A DNA stretch of 64,000 nt from contig CAXBCP010000001.1 in the NCBI GenBank assembly GCA_963974055.1, positions 186,001 through 250,000 on the forward strand. Direction: 5' to 3'. This document shows, one piece after another, positions 43,224 through 51,823 of the stretch. The notes under the pieces were generated by a model. The model saw only the letters and a list, made by a program, of their open reading frames with translations, did no database searches and was not told the DNA's origin. The DNA comes from CAXBCP01 sp963974055. Lineage in GTDB: Bacteria > Pseudomonadota > Alphaproteobacteria > MPNO01 > UBA830. Numbering within the stretch: position 1 is the first letter of the stretch; every line of letters starts with the position of its first letter. The translations under genes were made by a program, and so were the position numbers.

Positions 43224-44318
43224 TCAGCCGAGCCGACGTTTCAGGTCGGCGACGATGCGGCCGGCGGTCTGGCCGTCCCAGAGATCCGGGCGCACGCCGC
43301 TCGGCCATTTGCCGTCGAGAATCTCCCCGACGAATCCGGGCAGGTCTGGAATTTTCGCGAGCCGGTTCGTGCCCTCGGTAACGGTGATGGGCCGTTCGGT
43401 GTTGTCGCGCAGGGTGATGCACGGAATATCGAGATAGGTGGTTTCTTCCTGGATGCCGCCTGAATCGGTGATCACCAGGGCGGCTTCCCGCACCAGCCCC
43501 ATGAACCGGATGTAATTGATCGGCTCGGCGACATGCACCCCGGGCGAGGTCAGGAAATCGTCCAGCAATCCGTGGGTTTCCAGGTTCTTGCGGGTGCGCG
43601 GGTGCAGCGGAAACAACAGCGGAATCCGCGAGGCTGCGGTTTTCAGCGCCTCGACCAGGGGGGCGAGCGTTTCTTTGCGGTCCACGTTGCTCGGCCGGTG
43701 CAGCGTGACGATCCCGTATCCGTTTCGGTCGAGCCCGAATGCCTCGCGCGGGCTGTCTGCCTCGATCCGCGGGCGCATCAATTCGTATGAATCCATCATC
43801 ACGTTGCCGACGCGCGTAATGCGTTCCTTGGCGACGCCTTCGTTCAGAAGGTTTTCGTCGCCGTCGGGCGACGGCGTCCACAGGATGTCCGAGATGGAAT
43901 CGGTCACCAGCCGGTTGATTTCTTCAGGCATTTCCCAGTCGCGGCTGCGCAGGCCGGCTTCGAGATGGGCGACCGTCAGGCACAGTTTTTTGGCCGCCAG
44001 CGTGCAGGCGATCGTGGAATTGACATCGCCGACCACGATCGTCGCATCGGGCGGCGTGTCCATCAGGATTTTTTCATAGGCGATCATGACGGCGCCGGTT
44101 TGCTGCGCATGGGTGCCGCTGCCGACTTCGAGATTGTAATCCGGCTTCGGCAGGCGCAGGTCCTCGAAAAAACTGTCCGACATGTTTGCGTCGTAATGCT
44201 GGCCGGTATGGATGATAACCGGTTCGCACCAATCTGCGGCCTTCATGGCATGGTAGACCGGCGCGATCTTCATGAAATTGGGGCGCGCGGCGGCGATAAG
44301 ATGGAATGTTCGGGTCAT
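43224..44318 (-). CDS. wecB: UDP-N-acetylglucosamine 2-epimerase, non-hydrolysing
   Basis: The 364-residue protein interconverts UDP-GlcNAc and UDP-ManNAc. Family marks: RPNFMKIAPV (13-22), HTGQHYD (37-43), V-V-G-D-V-N-S-T near residue 96, A-H-L-E-A-G-L-R-S-R-D near 117, L-H-R-P-S-N-V-D and D-S-G-G-I-Q-E-E near 284-291. The usual G-T-R-P of the first loop is A-A-R-P here. ManNAc or a derivative is therefore a likely part of the exopolysaccharide. It is transcribed alone, opposite to its neighbours. Confidence 0.95.
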   Translation of the reverse strand: MTRTFHLIAAARPNFMKIAPVYHAMKAADWCEPVIIHTGQHYDANMSDSFFEDLRLPKPDYNLEVGSGTHAQQTGAVMIAYEKILMDTPPDATIVVGDVNSTIACTLAAKKLCLTVAHLEAGLRSRDWEMPEEINRLVTDSISDILWTPSPDGDENLLNEGVAKERITRVGNVMMDSYELMRPRIEADSPREAFGLDRNGYGIVTLHRPSNVDRKETLAPLVEALKTAASRIPLLFPLHPRTRKNLETHGLLDDFLTSPGVHVAEPINYIRFMGLVREAALVITDSGGIQEETTYLDIPCITLRDNTERPITVTEGTNRLAKIPDLPGFVGEILDGKWPSGVRPDLWDGQTAGRIVADLKRRLG

Positions 44319-44455
44319 ACTGTATTCCGGCTGGGATCGGATGAGTGTTGGAATAGGTCAGAAAACCTCGTGACGCAACGTCCGACGTCCTGATAACTGG
44401 TCGGGCCGTATATAGTTGGACTTGCATCCAGTGAACTTGGGTAGGAGAAAAGGCC

Positions 44456-46153
44456 ATGAAAACTTTGCCTGATCTGTGGCGTACCGTAATGCCGTTCGCG
44501 GCAATGCTGTTTGCCGTCCTTGCCGTCATTTTTTTCGGATCAGGTACCTCGGCCGATATGAGGGTGAAGCTCAAGGATGGGCGCGTCCTGAATTTGCCGG
44601 TCACGCCCGACCAGATCGATTCCGTGACCTTCGGTTCCGGTCCAGCCGGGCCGGTCCCGGCAGAATCGGGCGCAATGCGCCGGAAACAGCCGGTCGGCCG
44701 GGCGGCGGCTCAGATCAAGGCAGACGAAAAAAGTATCCGGACATCGCGGGATGCCGAAAAGCGGGCACTGGACGCGGCGAAGGCAGCCGGCGCGGCAGCC
44801 GATACCGCCCGCGCCGCCGCCGCCCTGGCGGAACGGGAAGCGGCGGCCGCCACAGCGGCGCGGAAATCGGCGGAAGAGGCAGCGCGCGCCGGCCCCGCTG
44901 CAACCCCCGGCCCGGCATCGGCCTTGAATTCGTCGCCGCCGGTTCGCCGCAGTACCGGTAAGCCGGTCAGGGCGGCGGGGCGTGTCCTGAATATCGGCCC
45001 CGGAAAAAAGTACAAACGCCCCAGCGACGCGGCCGGCGCGGCGCAGGACGGAGACACGGTTGAAATCGCCGCCGGCACCTATAAGGGAGATGTCGCGCAA
45101 TGGACCGCCAGCAACCTGACGATCCGCGGCGTCGGCGGCCGCGTGCACCTGGATGCGGATGGCCGGTGTCAGGCGGGCAAGGCAATATGGGTTATCAGCG
45201 GCAATGACACCGCAGTCGACAATATCGAGTTTTCGAATTGCCGTGTTCCCGACCGGACCGGTGCCGGCCTTCTCTTTGAAGGCCGCAATCTGGCGGTGCG
45301 CAACAGTTTCTTTCACGACAACGATATGGGGCTTGTGACCGGCAACCGGCAGAAAGGCGACGTGCTGGTCGAAGGGTCCGAATTCGCCCGCAACATGGCG
45401 CCGGATAAAAATGGGCTCGGCCACAATATCTATATCGGCCGCGAGCGCAGCTTTATCCTGCGCAACAGCTATGTACACGGAGCGGTCCGGGGCCATGACA
45501 TCAAATCGCGCGCCCGCGAAAACCGGATATTGTATAACCGCATCGTCGATGGGCCGGCCGGCGCGGCGGGTTACCTGGTCGATATTGCCGAAGGCGGCCG
45601 CGCCTGGCTGGTGGGTAATGTGTTTCACAAGAGCGCCCGGGCGGGCAACCGTCCCGTGGTCAGCTTCGCCGCGGAGCGGCGGGCCGCCGCCGACCGGATC
45701 GCGCTGATCAACAATACGCTCGCCAACGAATTCGACGGCGGCGTCTTTATACAGAACAGGGGTGGCGCGGCGGCCATACTGATCAACAATATTCTGGCCG
45801 GTCCCGTCGATCCCGCAACGGGCCCGGCCGAACTCCGTAACAATCTGATCGTCCGCAACAATCCGATGATCCGTCCGCCAACGGCATCGGGCGGCCAGCC
45901 GGTAAAGGCATCGGCCGGGAAAGGCCCGCTGTCGGGGAATTTCATCGCGCCCGAGGCGGGTTTCACGAACCCCGGTCAAATGGACTTTTCTCTGTCCCGC
46001 CGCTCGCCGGCGCGCAATACCGGTGCGGAACCGGGGCTGGTAAATCGGTGGCCGGCGCGCCCGTCCGCGCACTATCTTCATCCGCGCCGCCAGGCGCCGC
46101 GGCCGAATGACGGCAGGATCGATATCGGCGCCTATGAATATTCGGCCCCGTAG
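44456..46153 (+). CDS. Right-handed beta-helix protein with alanine-rich coiled-coil region
   Basis: The 565-residue protein has an N-terminal signal/anchor helix (about residues 10-33), a small domain (residues 34-65), a long Ala/Glu/Lys stretch likely to form a coiled coil (about 80-150), and a beta-helix from about 180: V-E-I-A-A-G-T-Y-K-G-D, LTIRGVGG, LAVRNSFFHDNDMGL, FILRNSYVHGAVRGHDIKSR, NRILYNRIVDG, IALINNTLAN, ILINNILAG. The last 60 residues end in D-I-G-A-Y-E-Y, a common end of secreted beta-helix proteins. It probably binds or modifies the polysaccharide in the periplasm or outside. It converges on the hydrolase gene 3 bases away. Confidence 0.82.
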   Translation: MKTLPDLWRTVMPFAAMLFAVLAVIFFGSGTSADMRVKLKDGRVLNLPVTPDQIDSVTFGSGPAGPVPAESGAMRRKQPVGRAAAQIKADEKSIRTSRDAEKRALDAAKAAGAAADTARAAAALAEREAAAATAARKSAEEAARAGPAATPGPASALNSSPPVRRSTGKPVRAAGRVLNIGPGKKYKRPSDAAGAAQDGDTVEIAAGTYKGDVAQWTASNLTIRGVGGRVHLDADGRCQAGKAIWVISGNDTAVDNIEFSNCRVPDRTGAGLLFEGRNLAVRNSFFHDNDMGLVTGNRQKGDVLVEGSEFARNMAPDKNGLGHNIYIGRERSFILRNSYVHGAVRGHDIKSRARENRILYNRIVDGPAGAAGYLVDIAEGGRAWLVGNVFHKSARAGNRPVVSFAAERRAAADRIALINNTLANEFDGGVFIQNRGGAAAILINNILAGPVDPATGPAELRNNLIVRNNPMIRPPTASGGQPVKASAGKGPLSGNFIAPEAGFTNPGQMDFSLSRRSPARNTGAEPGLVNRWPARPSAHYLHPRRQAPRPNDGRIDIGAYEYSAP

Positions 46154-46156
46154 AAC

Positions 46157-47002
46157 CTAACTGCCGAGAGTGTCGACCCAGTCGATCGTCAGCGTCGCAA
46201 CCTCGTCGCGCCAGGCGCGGCGGGAAAACGTGTGGTCGGCGGCAGGCATGTCGCGCCGGGTCAGCCGGTGGGCGGCGACGAGCCTGCGCCACCGCGGCGA
46301 GGCCTTTACGGCGTCGTCGAATTCCCGCGCCGTCAGATCGTTTCCGCTCATGATCAGCAGGACCGGCTGCGCGAATTTTTCGAGCCCGTCCGCCATCCGG
46401 TCCGCCAGGGGGTTTCTGGCGGCGGTATCGGCGCCGCTTTCCGCATGTGCGGCTTTCACTGTGCCCATCAACGAACCCGCCGAGCCCGTCAGGTCGAACC
46501 GTCCGCGAAGAATCTTGCCCCATAGCGCCCGGCTGAAAATCCGGCTGAGGTAATAGTGGCGAAGCTGGGTTTTGGCATACCCGCTTTCGCTGCGGACCCA
46601 GGGATTCAGCAGCACCGATCCTGCGATGCGACGATCGGCATGGGCGTAGAACAGGATCGCGGACGCGGCATCGCACAGCCCCCACAATACGATTTCCTGT
46701 ATCTCCGGGAGCGCGGCGGTAAAAGCATCCGCCGCGGCGCGAATGTCGTCGTCGATGTTTTCGAATCCGGCGAACGTGCCGCCGCTGTCGCCGAGCCCGC
46801 GATAGTCAAACCGCATTGCCGCAATGCCGTTCTCCGCCAGGGCGCGTGCGAGCAGCAGGAACTGGCGATGGCTGCCGGTTCGGTATTGCGGGCCGCCGAC
46901 GACGATCAGCACACCGCGTTTGGCGGGCCGGCCGGGCCGGTGCACGATACCGACAAGGTCGGCATCGCGGCATTTGAAGGAAACCGGTATTTCTTCGGTC
47001 AT
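46157..47002 (-). CDS. XrtA-associated alpha/beta hydrolase 1 (TIGR03100 type)
   Basis: The 281-residue alpha/beta hydrolase shows V-V-G-G-P-Q-Y-R-T-G-S-H-R-Q near residue 34-47, F-D-Y-R-G-L-G-D-S-G-G near 66-76 and a final A-D-H-T-F with the catalytic His. The nucleophile elbow reads W-G-L-C-D-A-A-S, so a cysteine stands in the position of the usual serine, as I recall for this exosortase-associated family. It probably releases or transfers an acyl group. It overlaps hydrolase 2 by 4 bases. Confidence 0.88.
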   Translation of the reverse strand: MTEEIPVSFKCRDADLVGIVHRPGRPAKRGVLIVVGGPQYRTGSHRQFLLLARALAENGIAAMRFDYRGLGDSGGTFAGFENIDDDIRAAADAFTAALPEIQEIVLWGLCDAASAILFYAHADRRIAGSVLLNPWVRSESGYAKTQLRHYYLSRIFSRALWGKILRGRFDLTGSAGSLMGTVKAAHAESGADTAARNPLADRMADGLEKFAQPVLLIMSGNDLTAREFDDAVKASPRWRRLVAAHRLTRRDMPAADHTFSRRAWRDEVATLTIDWVDTLGS

Positions 47003-47814
47003 AGCTGCTGCAACGCCTGAAGCGTCCGGTCGATCATCTCCGGCGCCGTGGTGGTTTCCTGAATCGTCCAGAACGGTTCGCCGGGGCACAGCCGGATATC
47101 GATACGGATACCGCTTTCGGTCCAGGCGTCGATGATACGCTGGCTTGCCGGCATGGGCCCGCGTTCCGCGTCGCCGGTCTCTATCCAGATGACGGTGCTG
47201 CCCGGCCGGGGCGTCATATCCGCCAGCCGCAACACATCCAGATCCGCTGCCAGATCGGGATGAATTTCATACCCGGCGACCTCGACGCTTTCGCCTGCCT
47301 GCCACATTGCGCGCAGGTCCCTGGTGGTTTCTTTCGCACCGCTGCCCGCCGGACCGCCCGTCAGGCCGGCGGCCATACGGATGCGCAGGAACTGGTTCAG
47401 CATTGTTTCGCCATTGCCCACCGGCTGCCACAGGATCAGCGGTTGGGCCCGGTTGAGGCTCGCGGCGAGTAGCGCGCCTGCCCGCAGCCCGAAGGAAACC
47501 GGCATCTGTCCGGTTTTCTCGGCCAGCCAGAGACCCGCTGAACGGGCGTCTTCCTGCCAGGTTTGCCAGCGGGCGTCGTAGAAATCGCCGCTGCTGTCGC
47601 CGGTGCCCGTCAGGTCGAGCGCCAGGACGCCGTAGCCTGCACCCGCCAGAGCACGCCCGGTCAGATAGGTCATCCGCCGCGACATGTTCATTTCTTCGGC
47701 AAAGGGCGGCAGCAACAGGACGCTGCCCCGGGCCTCATTCTGAGCGGGGTGGTACAGCGCGAACAGCCGTCGGTCGCCGATCTCGATAAACAGGGGTTGG
47801 GGCGCTGCGGTCAT
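46999..47814 (-). CDS. XrtA-associated alpha/beta hydrolase 2 (TIGR03101 type)
   Basis: The 271-residue protein has L-L-P-P-F-A-E-E-M-N-M-S-R-R near residue 35-48, L-D-L-T-G-T-G-D-S-S-G-D-F near 65-77 and an elbow-like F-G-L-R-A-G-A-L-L-A near 107. The elbow has no Ser or Cys, so catalysis by the normal mechanism is doubtful, and it may be a partner of hydrolase 1. It starts 34 bases behind the ACP gene and ends in a 4-base overlap with hydrolase 1, giving an operon ACP-hydrolase 2-hydrolase 1. Confidence 0.87.
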   Translation of the reverse strand: MTAAPQPLFIEIGDRRLFALYHPAQNEARGSVLLLPPFAEEMNMSRRMTYLTGRALAGAGYGVLALDLTGTGDSSGDFYDARWQTWQEDARSAGLWLAEKTGQMPVSFGLRAGALLAASLNRAQPLILWQPVGNGETMLNQFLRIRMAAGLTGGPAGSGAKETTRDLRAMWQAGESVEVAGYEIHPDLAADLDVLRLADMTPRPGSTVIWIETGDAERGPMPASQRIIDAWTESGIRIDIRLCPGEPFWTIQETTTAPEMIDRTLQALQQL

Positions 47815-47848
47815 GGTGCAACCGGTATTACCGTTTGCCGCGCAGATG

Positions 47849-48100
47849 TCACGCGGCCAGCTTCTGGTCCACGAATTCGGTCAGGCTGCCGACGGATTCA
47901 AATGATTCGGCCGAAATTTCGTCGTCTTCGACGAATATATCGAATTGTTCTTCCAGCGCCGTGATCACCGTGACGACGGCCATCGAGTCGAGTTCGGCTA
48001 TACTGCCGAGCAGCGGCGTGGATGCCGTGAAATTGTCGACCCTGTCTCCGAGTTGAAGGGTTTCCCCCAACACCTGCTTCACGACGTCGATAGTTGCCAT
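47849..48100 (-). CDS. XrtA-associated acyl carrier protein
   Basis: This 83-residue acidic protein has the phosphopantetheine attachment motif E-L-D-S-M-A-V-V, with Ser39 as the modified residue, between two helices, and E-Q-F-D-I-F-V-E-D-D-E-I as helix 3 region. It would carry an acyl or aminoacyl group activated by the AMP-forming ligase encoded on the opposite strand. It is the first gene of the three-gene - strand operon and is divergent from the GNAT gene. Confidence 0.92.
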   Translation of the reverse strand: MATIDVVKQVLGETLQLGDRVDNFTASTPLLGSIAELDSMAVVTVITALEEQFDIFVEDDEISAESFESVGSLTEFVDQKLAA

Positions 48101-48223
48101 TACATTTGCCCCGTACGCATAAATTCATCATTTCAATCAGGTCTTTATATTCCACGCGCGGCGTCTGGACAAAGACCAATCGTGGTATCCTTACCGTTAT
48201 CGGAGCGATCATCGGGAACTTTC

Positions 48224-48931
48224 ATGCGCGTCATTCGTAAATTCAGGGGGTTGGCCGCCGAGTTCGGCTTTGGCAATGCAGTGCTCTACGTCTTCGGGCT
48301 GGCGCTGCGGGGGATATGCCCCGGTGCATCCGTTTATCGCTATTACATCGTTGCGCAGCCGGTGCCGGACAAAAACCTGCTGCCGGCCCGGCGCGGCAAG
48401 GCGATTGCGGTCCGCGAGCTGAAACCCGGCGATCCGGCGTTTTCGGCCCTGCCGCTCGATCAGGACGTTCTGGCCTACCGCTTTGCCCAGAACGTGGTCT
48501 GTCTCGGCGCGTTCCAGAACGAAAAGCCGATCGGCTGTCTGTGGATGTGTTTCGATTCCTATGACGAAGACGAAATCAGGTGCACTTTCCGCCTCGCTCC
48601 CGTCGGGCGTGTCTCCTGGGATTTCGACGTTTATCTGCACCCCGACGCGCGGCTCGGTTTTGCCTTTCTGCGGCTATGGGACGAAGCGAACGCGATTTTG
48701 CGCGACCGGGGTATCGCCTGGTCGCTCAGCCGTATTTCCGGCTTCAACCCGGGGTCGATGGCGTCCCATGCCCGCATGGGGGCGGTTCGCGTGGGAAGTC
48801 TGATTGCGCTGAAAGGCCCGAAAAGGCAGCTCGTCTGGAGCACTTATTCGCCCGTTTTCAGCTTCCGGCGGCTCGACGGAAACCTGCCTTCCTATACCGT
48901 TTCTCCGCCCGGGCATGCGGAGACGCGTTGA
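48224..48931 (+). CDS. GNAT-like acetyltransferase in the XrtA locus
   Basis: The 235-residue protein has a GNAT-like core of strands (I-A-V-R-E-L-K-P-G-D-P-A-F, C-L-G-A-F-Q-N-E-K-P-I-G-C-L-W-M, D-F-D-V-Y-L-H-P-D-A-R-L-G-F-A-F-L-R-L-W), though the acetyl-CoA loop R-L-G-F-A-F departs from the usual Q-x-x-G-x-G/A. The first 35 residues form a basic amphipathic or short hydrophobic helix (A-V-L-Y-V-F-G-L-A-L-R-G-I). It heads the + strand operon ligase-decarboxylase-Asn synthase and may N-acylate the amine made there. The start ATG at 48224 has CGGGAA ahead. Confidence 0.7.
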   Translation: MRVIRKFRGLAAEFGFGNAVLYVFGLALRGICPGASVYRYYIVAQPVPDKNLLPARRGKAIAVRELKPGDPAFSALPLDQDVLAYRFAQNVVCLGAFQNEKPIGCLWMCFDSYDEDEIRCTFRLAPVGRVSWDFDVYLHPDARLGFAFLRLWDEANAILRDRGIAWSLSRISGFNPGSMASHARMGAVRVGSLIALKGPKRQLVWSTYSPVFSFRRLDGNLPSYTVSPPGHAETR

Positions 48932-48989
48932 TCCTGCCGCCATTTCTGCTATTCCCTACGCTGAGTCCACTGCGTAAACGGCGCTGCCG

Positions 48990-50561
48990 ATGCTGCTACA
49001 TGAACTAATCCGAGATTCCGCCCGGCGGACGCCGTCGGCCGACGCGTTGCAGTTCCGCGACGACGTGTGGAGTTATGGCCGCCTGCACGACGAAGTTCAG
49101 CGCTTCGCCGGGTGTCTGGCGGGCCTGGGCGTCGCGCGGTCCGACCGGGTGGCGGTGTTTCTCGACAAACGTTTCGAGACGGTCGTCGGCACGTTCGGTG
49201 CGGCGGCGGCAGGCGCCGTGTTCGTGCCGGTCAATCCGATCCTCAAGCCGGCCCAGGTCGGCCATATCCTGACCGACTGCAATGTCCGGGTACTGGTGAC
49301 CTCTGCGGCGCGCCTGACCGCGCTGGTGGAAACGCTCGGCGACTGCCCCGATCTCCGACACGTTATTCTGACCGACGGCACGCCGGCCGATCACAGGGTC
49401 GCAGGCGTGGCAATTCACGGCTGGGACGATCTGAATCCCGGCGGCGTGCCCCATGCGGTGATCGACGACGATATGGTGTCGATCCTGTATACGTCCGGCA
49501 GCACCGGGCGGCCCAAGGGCGTGGTGCTGTCGCACCGGAACATGGTGGCCGGCGCGGTCAGCGTCAGCACCTATCTGGAGAACGTACCCGAAGACCGGAT
49601 TCTCTGTGTCCTGCCGTTCAGTTTCGACGCCGGCTACAGCCAGCTGACGACCGCGTTCCGCGTGGGTGCCTGCGCCGTGCTGATGAACTACCTGTTGCCC
49701 AACGACGTGGTAAAAACCGCGGCGGCGCAGCGCATAACCGGGATCGGCGGCGTGCCGCCGCTCTGGAACCAGCTCGCCGGGCTGACCTGGCCCGAAGACG
49801 CGGTTGCGACCATGCGCTATTTCACCAATACCGGCGGCCACATGCCGCGCGCGACCCTTGACCGTCTGCGCGGGTCCCTCGTCAACGCGAAACCCTATCT
49901 GATGTACGGGCTGACCGAAGCGTTCCGGTCGACCTATCTGCCCCCGGAAGAGGTCGACAACCGGCCGGATTCCATGGGCAAGGCGATCCCCAATGCCGAA
50001 ATCCAGGTCGTCAACGAAAAGGGCGAAATCTGCGGCGCCGACGAGCCCGGCGAACTGGTGCATCGCGGCGCGCTTGTCTCGCTCGGCTACTGGAACGACC
50101 CGGAGCGCACCGCCGAACGGTTCAAGCCCGCACCGGGCCAGTTATCGGGTCTGCCGATGACCGAGTTCGCGGTCTGGTCCGGCGATACCGTCCGCAAGGA
50201 TGCCGACGGCTTCCTCTATTTCGTCGGCCGCCGCGACGAGATGATCAAAAGTTCCGGTTACCGGATCAGTCCGACCGAGCTCGAAGAGGTGGTTTATTCC
50301 TCCGGTGCGGTCAGCGAAGCGGTGGCGCTGGGGCTGCCGCATCCGATGATCGGCCAGGGCATCGTGATTGTGGCGACCCCGCCGCCGGACGGTGCGCTGG
50401 ATGCCGAGGCCGTCCTGAAAGCCTGCCGCGCGGACCTGCCGCAATTCATGGTGCCGCATGCGGTTGTCGAACGGGCCTCGCTCGACAGGAACCCCAACGG
50501 TAAGATTGACCGCAAGAAGCTGTCCGAAGAACTGGCCGGCTTTTTCGAGGAGGAAGTGTGA
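48990..50561 (+). CDS. XrtA-associated acyl-CoA ligase (AMP-forming)
   Basis: The 523-residue adenylating enzyme has the P-loop Y-T-S-G-S-T-G-R-P-K-G-V (about residues 168-179), the Y-G-L-T-E motif near 306-310, G-D-T-V-R-K-D near 396 and G-R-R-D-E-M-I-K-S-S-G-Y-R-I-S-P near 413-428, and the final N-P-N-G-K-I-D-R lysine. It activates a carboxylic or amino acid as an adenylate and probably loads the ACP encoded across the divergent spacer. Its stop overlaps the start of the decarboxylase gene (GTGA). Confidence 0.93.
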   Translation: MLLHELIRDSARRTPSADALQFRDDVWSYGRLHDEVQRFAGCLAGLGVARSDRVAVFLDKRFETVVGTFGAAAAGAVFVPVNPILKPAQVGHILTDCNVRVLVTSAARLTALVETLGDCPDLRHVILTDGTPADHRVAGVAIHGWDDLNPGGVPHAVIDDDMVSILYTSGSTGRPKGVVLSHRNMVAGAVSVSTYLENVPEDRILCVLPFSFDAGYSQLTTAFRVGACAVLMNYLLPNDVVKTAAAQRITGIGGVPPLWNQLAGLTWPEDAVATMRYFTNTGGHMPRATLDRLRGSLVNAKPYLMYGLTEAFRSTYLPPEEVDNRPDSMGKAIPNAEIQVVNEKGEICGADEPGELVHRGALVSLGYWNDPERTAERFKPAPGQLSGLPMTEFAVWSGDTVRKDADGFLYFVGRRDEMIKSSGYRISPTELEEVVYSSGAVSEAVALGLPHPMIGQGIVIVATPPPDGALDAEAVLKACRADLPQFMVPHAVVERASLDRNPNGKIDRKKLSEELAGFFEEEV

Positions 50562-51823
50562 GCGACGCTCCCGAAGCCAGGAAACGCGAAAAACCGAAAC
50601 CGGTCACGGCGCCGATAGAACAGTTCCCGGTCGAGAACGGGGACCTTGTCATCGGCGGCGTGCCGTTATCCCGTCTGGCCCGTCAGATCGGGGCGACGCC
50701 GTTTTTCGCCTATGACCGCGATCTGATCTCGCAACGGATCGCCCATCTGCGCGAAATCCTGCCCGATGGCGTGAACCTGAATTTCGCGATGAAGGCGAAC
50801 CCCATGCCGGCCGTCGTGCAGCATGCCGCGGGACTGGTCGACGGAATTGACGTCGCCTCCGCCCTCGAAATGAACGTGGCGCTCGACACCACCATGCCGC
50901 GCCATCGCATCAGTTTCGCCGGGCCCGGCAAGACCGAGGCGGAGATCGCGCGCGCCGTAGCGGCGGGGATCGTGCTCAATCTTGAATCCGCGAACGAAAT
51001 GGAAATCGTTGCCCGCCACGCCGCGGAACAGGGTGTCGTGGCGCCGGTCGCCGTTCGGGTGAATCCGGATTTCGAACTCAAGACGTCCGGCATGAGGATG
51101 AGCGGCGGGCCGAAGCAGTTCGGTGTCGATGCCGAATGCGTGCCCGACATGCTCCGGCGCATGGGCGAACTGCCGACCCTGGAATTTCATGGCTTTCATA
51201 TATTCAGCGGTTCGCAGAATCTGCGGGCGGAAGCGCTGATCGAAGCCCAGACGAACACGGTCGATCTTGCAATCGCGCTGGCGGCCGTTGCGCCCGGACC
51301 CGTAAGACACCTCAATATCGGCGGCGGGTTCGGCATCCCGTATTTCCCCGGCGACACGCCGCTCGACCTCACGCCGGTTGCCGAGAATCTCGACGGATTG
51401 ATGGCGCGGATCAAAACCGAGCTGGGCGATGTCCGCGTCGTTATCGAACTCGGACGCTATATCGTCGGCGAGGCCGGCATCTATGTCAGCCGGATCGTCG
51501 ACCGCAAGGAATCGCGCGGAAAGGTATTCCTGATCACCGATGGCGGGCTGCATCATCAGCTCGCTGCATCGGGCAATTTCGGGCAGGTGATCCGGAAGAA
51601 CTATCCCGTCGCGATCGGCAATCGCATGGACGAGCCGGCGACCGAAACCGCGGACATCGTCGGCTGTTTGTGCACGCCGCTCGATCTTCTCGGCGACAAG
51701 GTGGACATACCGGCGGCCGCGGTCGGCGACCTTGTGGTGCTGTTTCAGTCGGGCGCCTATGGGCTGACGGCCAGTCCCACGGCTTTTCTCAGCCATCCGG
51801 TGCCGCTCGAGGTGCTGGTTTGA
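50558..51823 (+). CDS. XrtA-associated PLP-dependent decarboxylase
   Basis: This 421-residue protein belongs to the fold-III Orn/DAP/Arg decarboxylase family. F-A-Y-D-R-D-L-I near residue 50, the PLP lysine in N-F-A-M-K-A-N-P (Lys79), H-I-F-S-G-S-Q-N near 214-221, N-I-G-G-G-F-G-I-P near 251 and E-L-G-R-Y-I-V-G near 303 are conserved. It would decarboxylate an amino acid, possibly on the carrier protein. The GTG start overlaps the ligase stop, and its own stop overlaps the next gene (TTGA), so three genes are coupled. Confidence 0.93.
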   Translation: MSDAPEARKREKPKPVTAPIEQFPVENGDLVIGGVPLSRLARQIGATPFFAYDRDLISQRIAHLREILPDGVNLNFAMKANPMPAVVQHAAGLVDGIDVASALEMNVALDTTMPRHRISFAGPGKTEAEIARAVAAGIVLNLESANEMEIVARHAAEQGVVAPVAVRVNPDFELKTSGMRMSGGPKQFGVDAECVPDMLRRMGELPTLEFHGFHIFSGSQNLRAEALIEAQTNTVDLAIALAAVAPGPVRHLNIGGGFGIPYFPGDTPLDLTPVAENLDGLMARIKTELGDVRVVIELGRYIVGEAGIYVSRIVDRKESRGKVFLITDGGLHHQLAASGNFGQVIRKNYPVAIGNRMDEPATETADIVGCLCTPLDLLGDKVDIPAAAVGDLVVLFQSGAYGLTASPTAFLSHPVPLEVLV

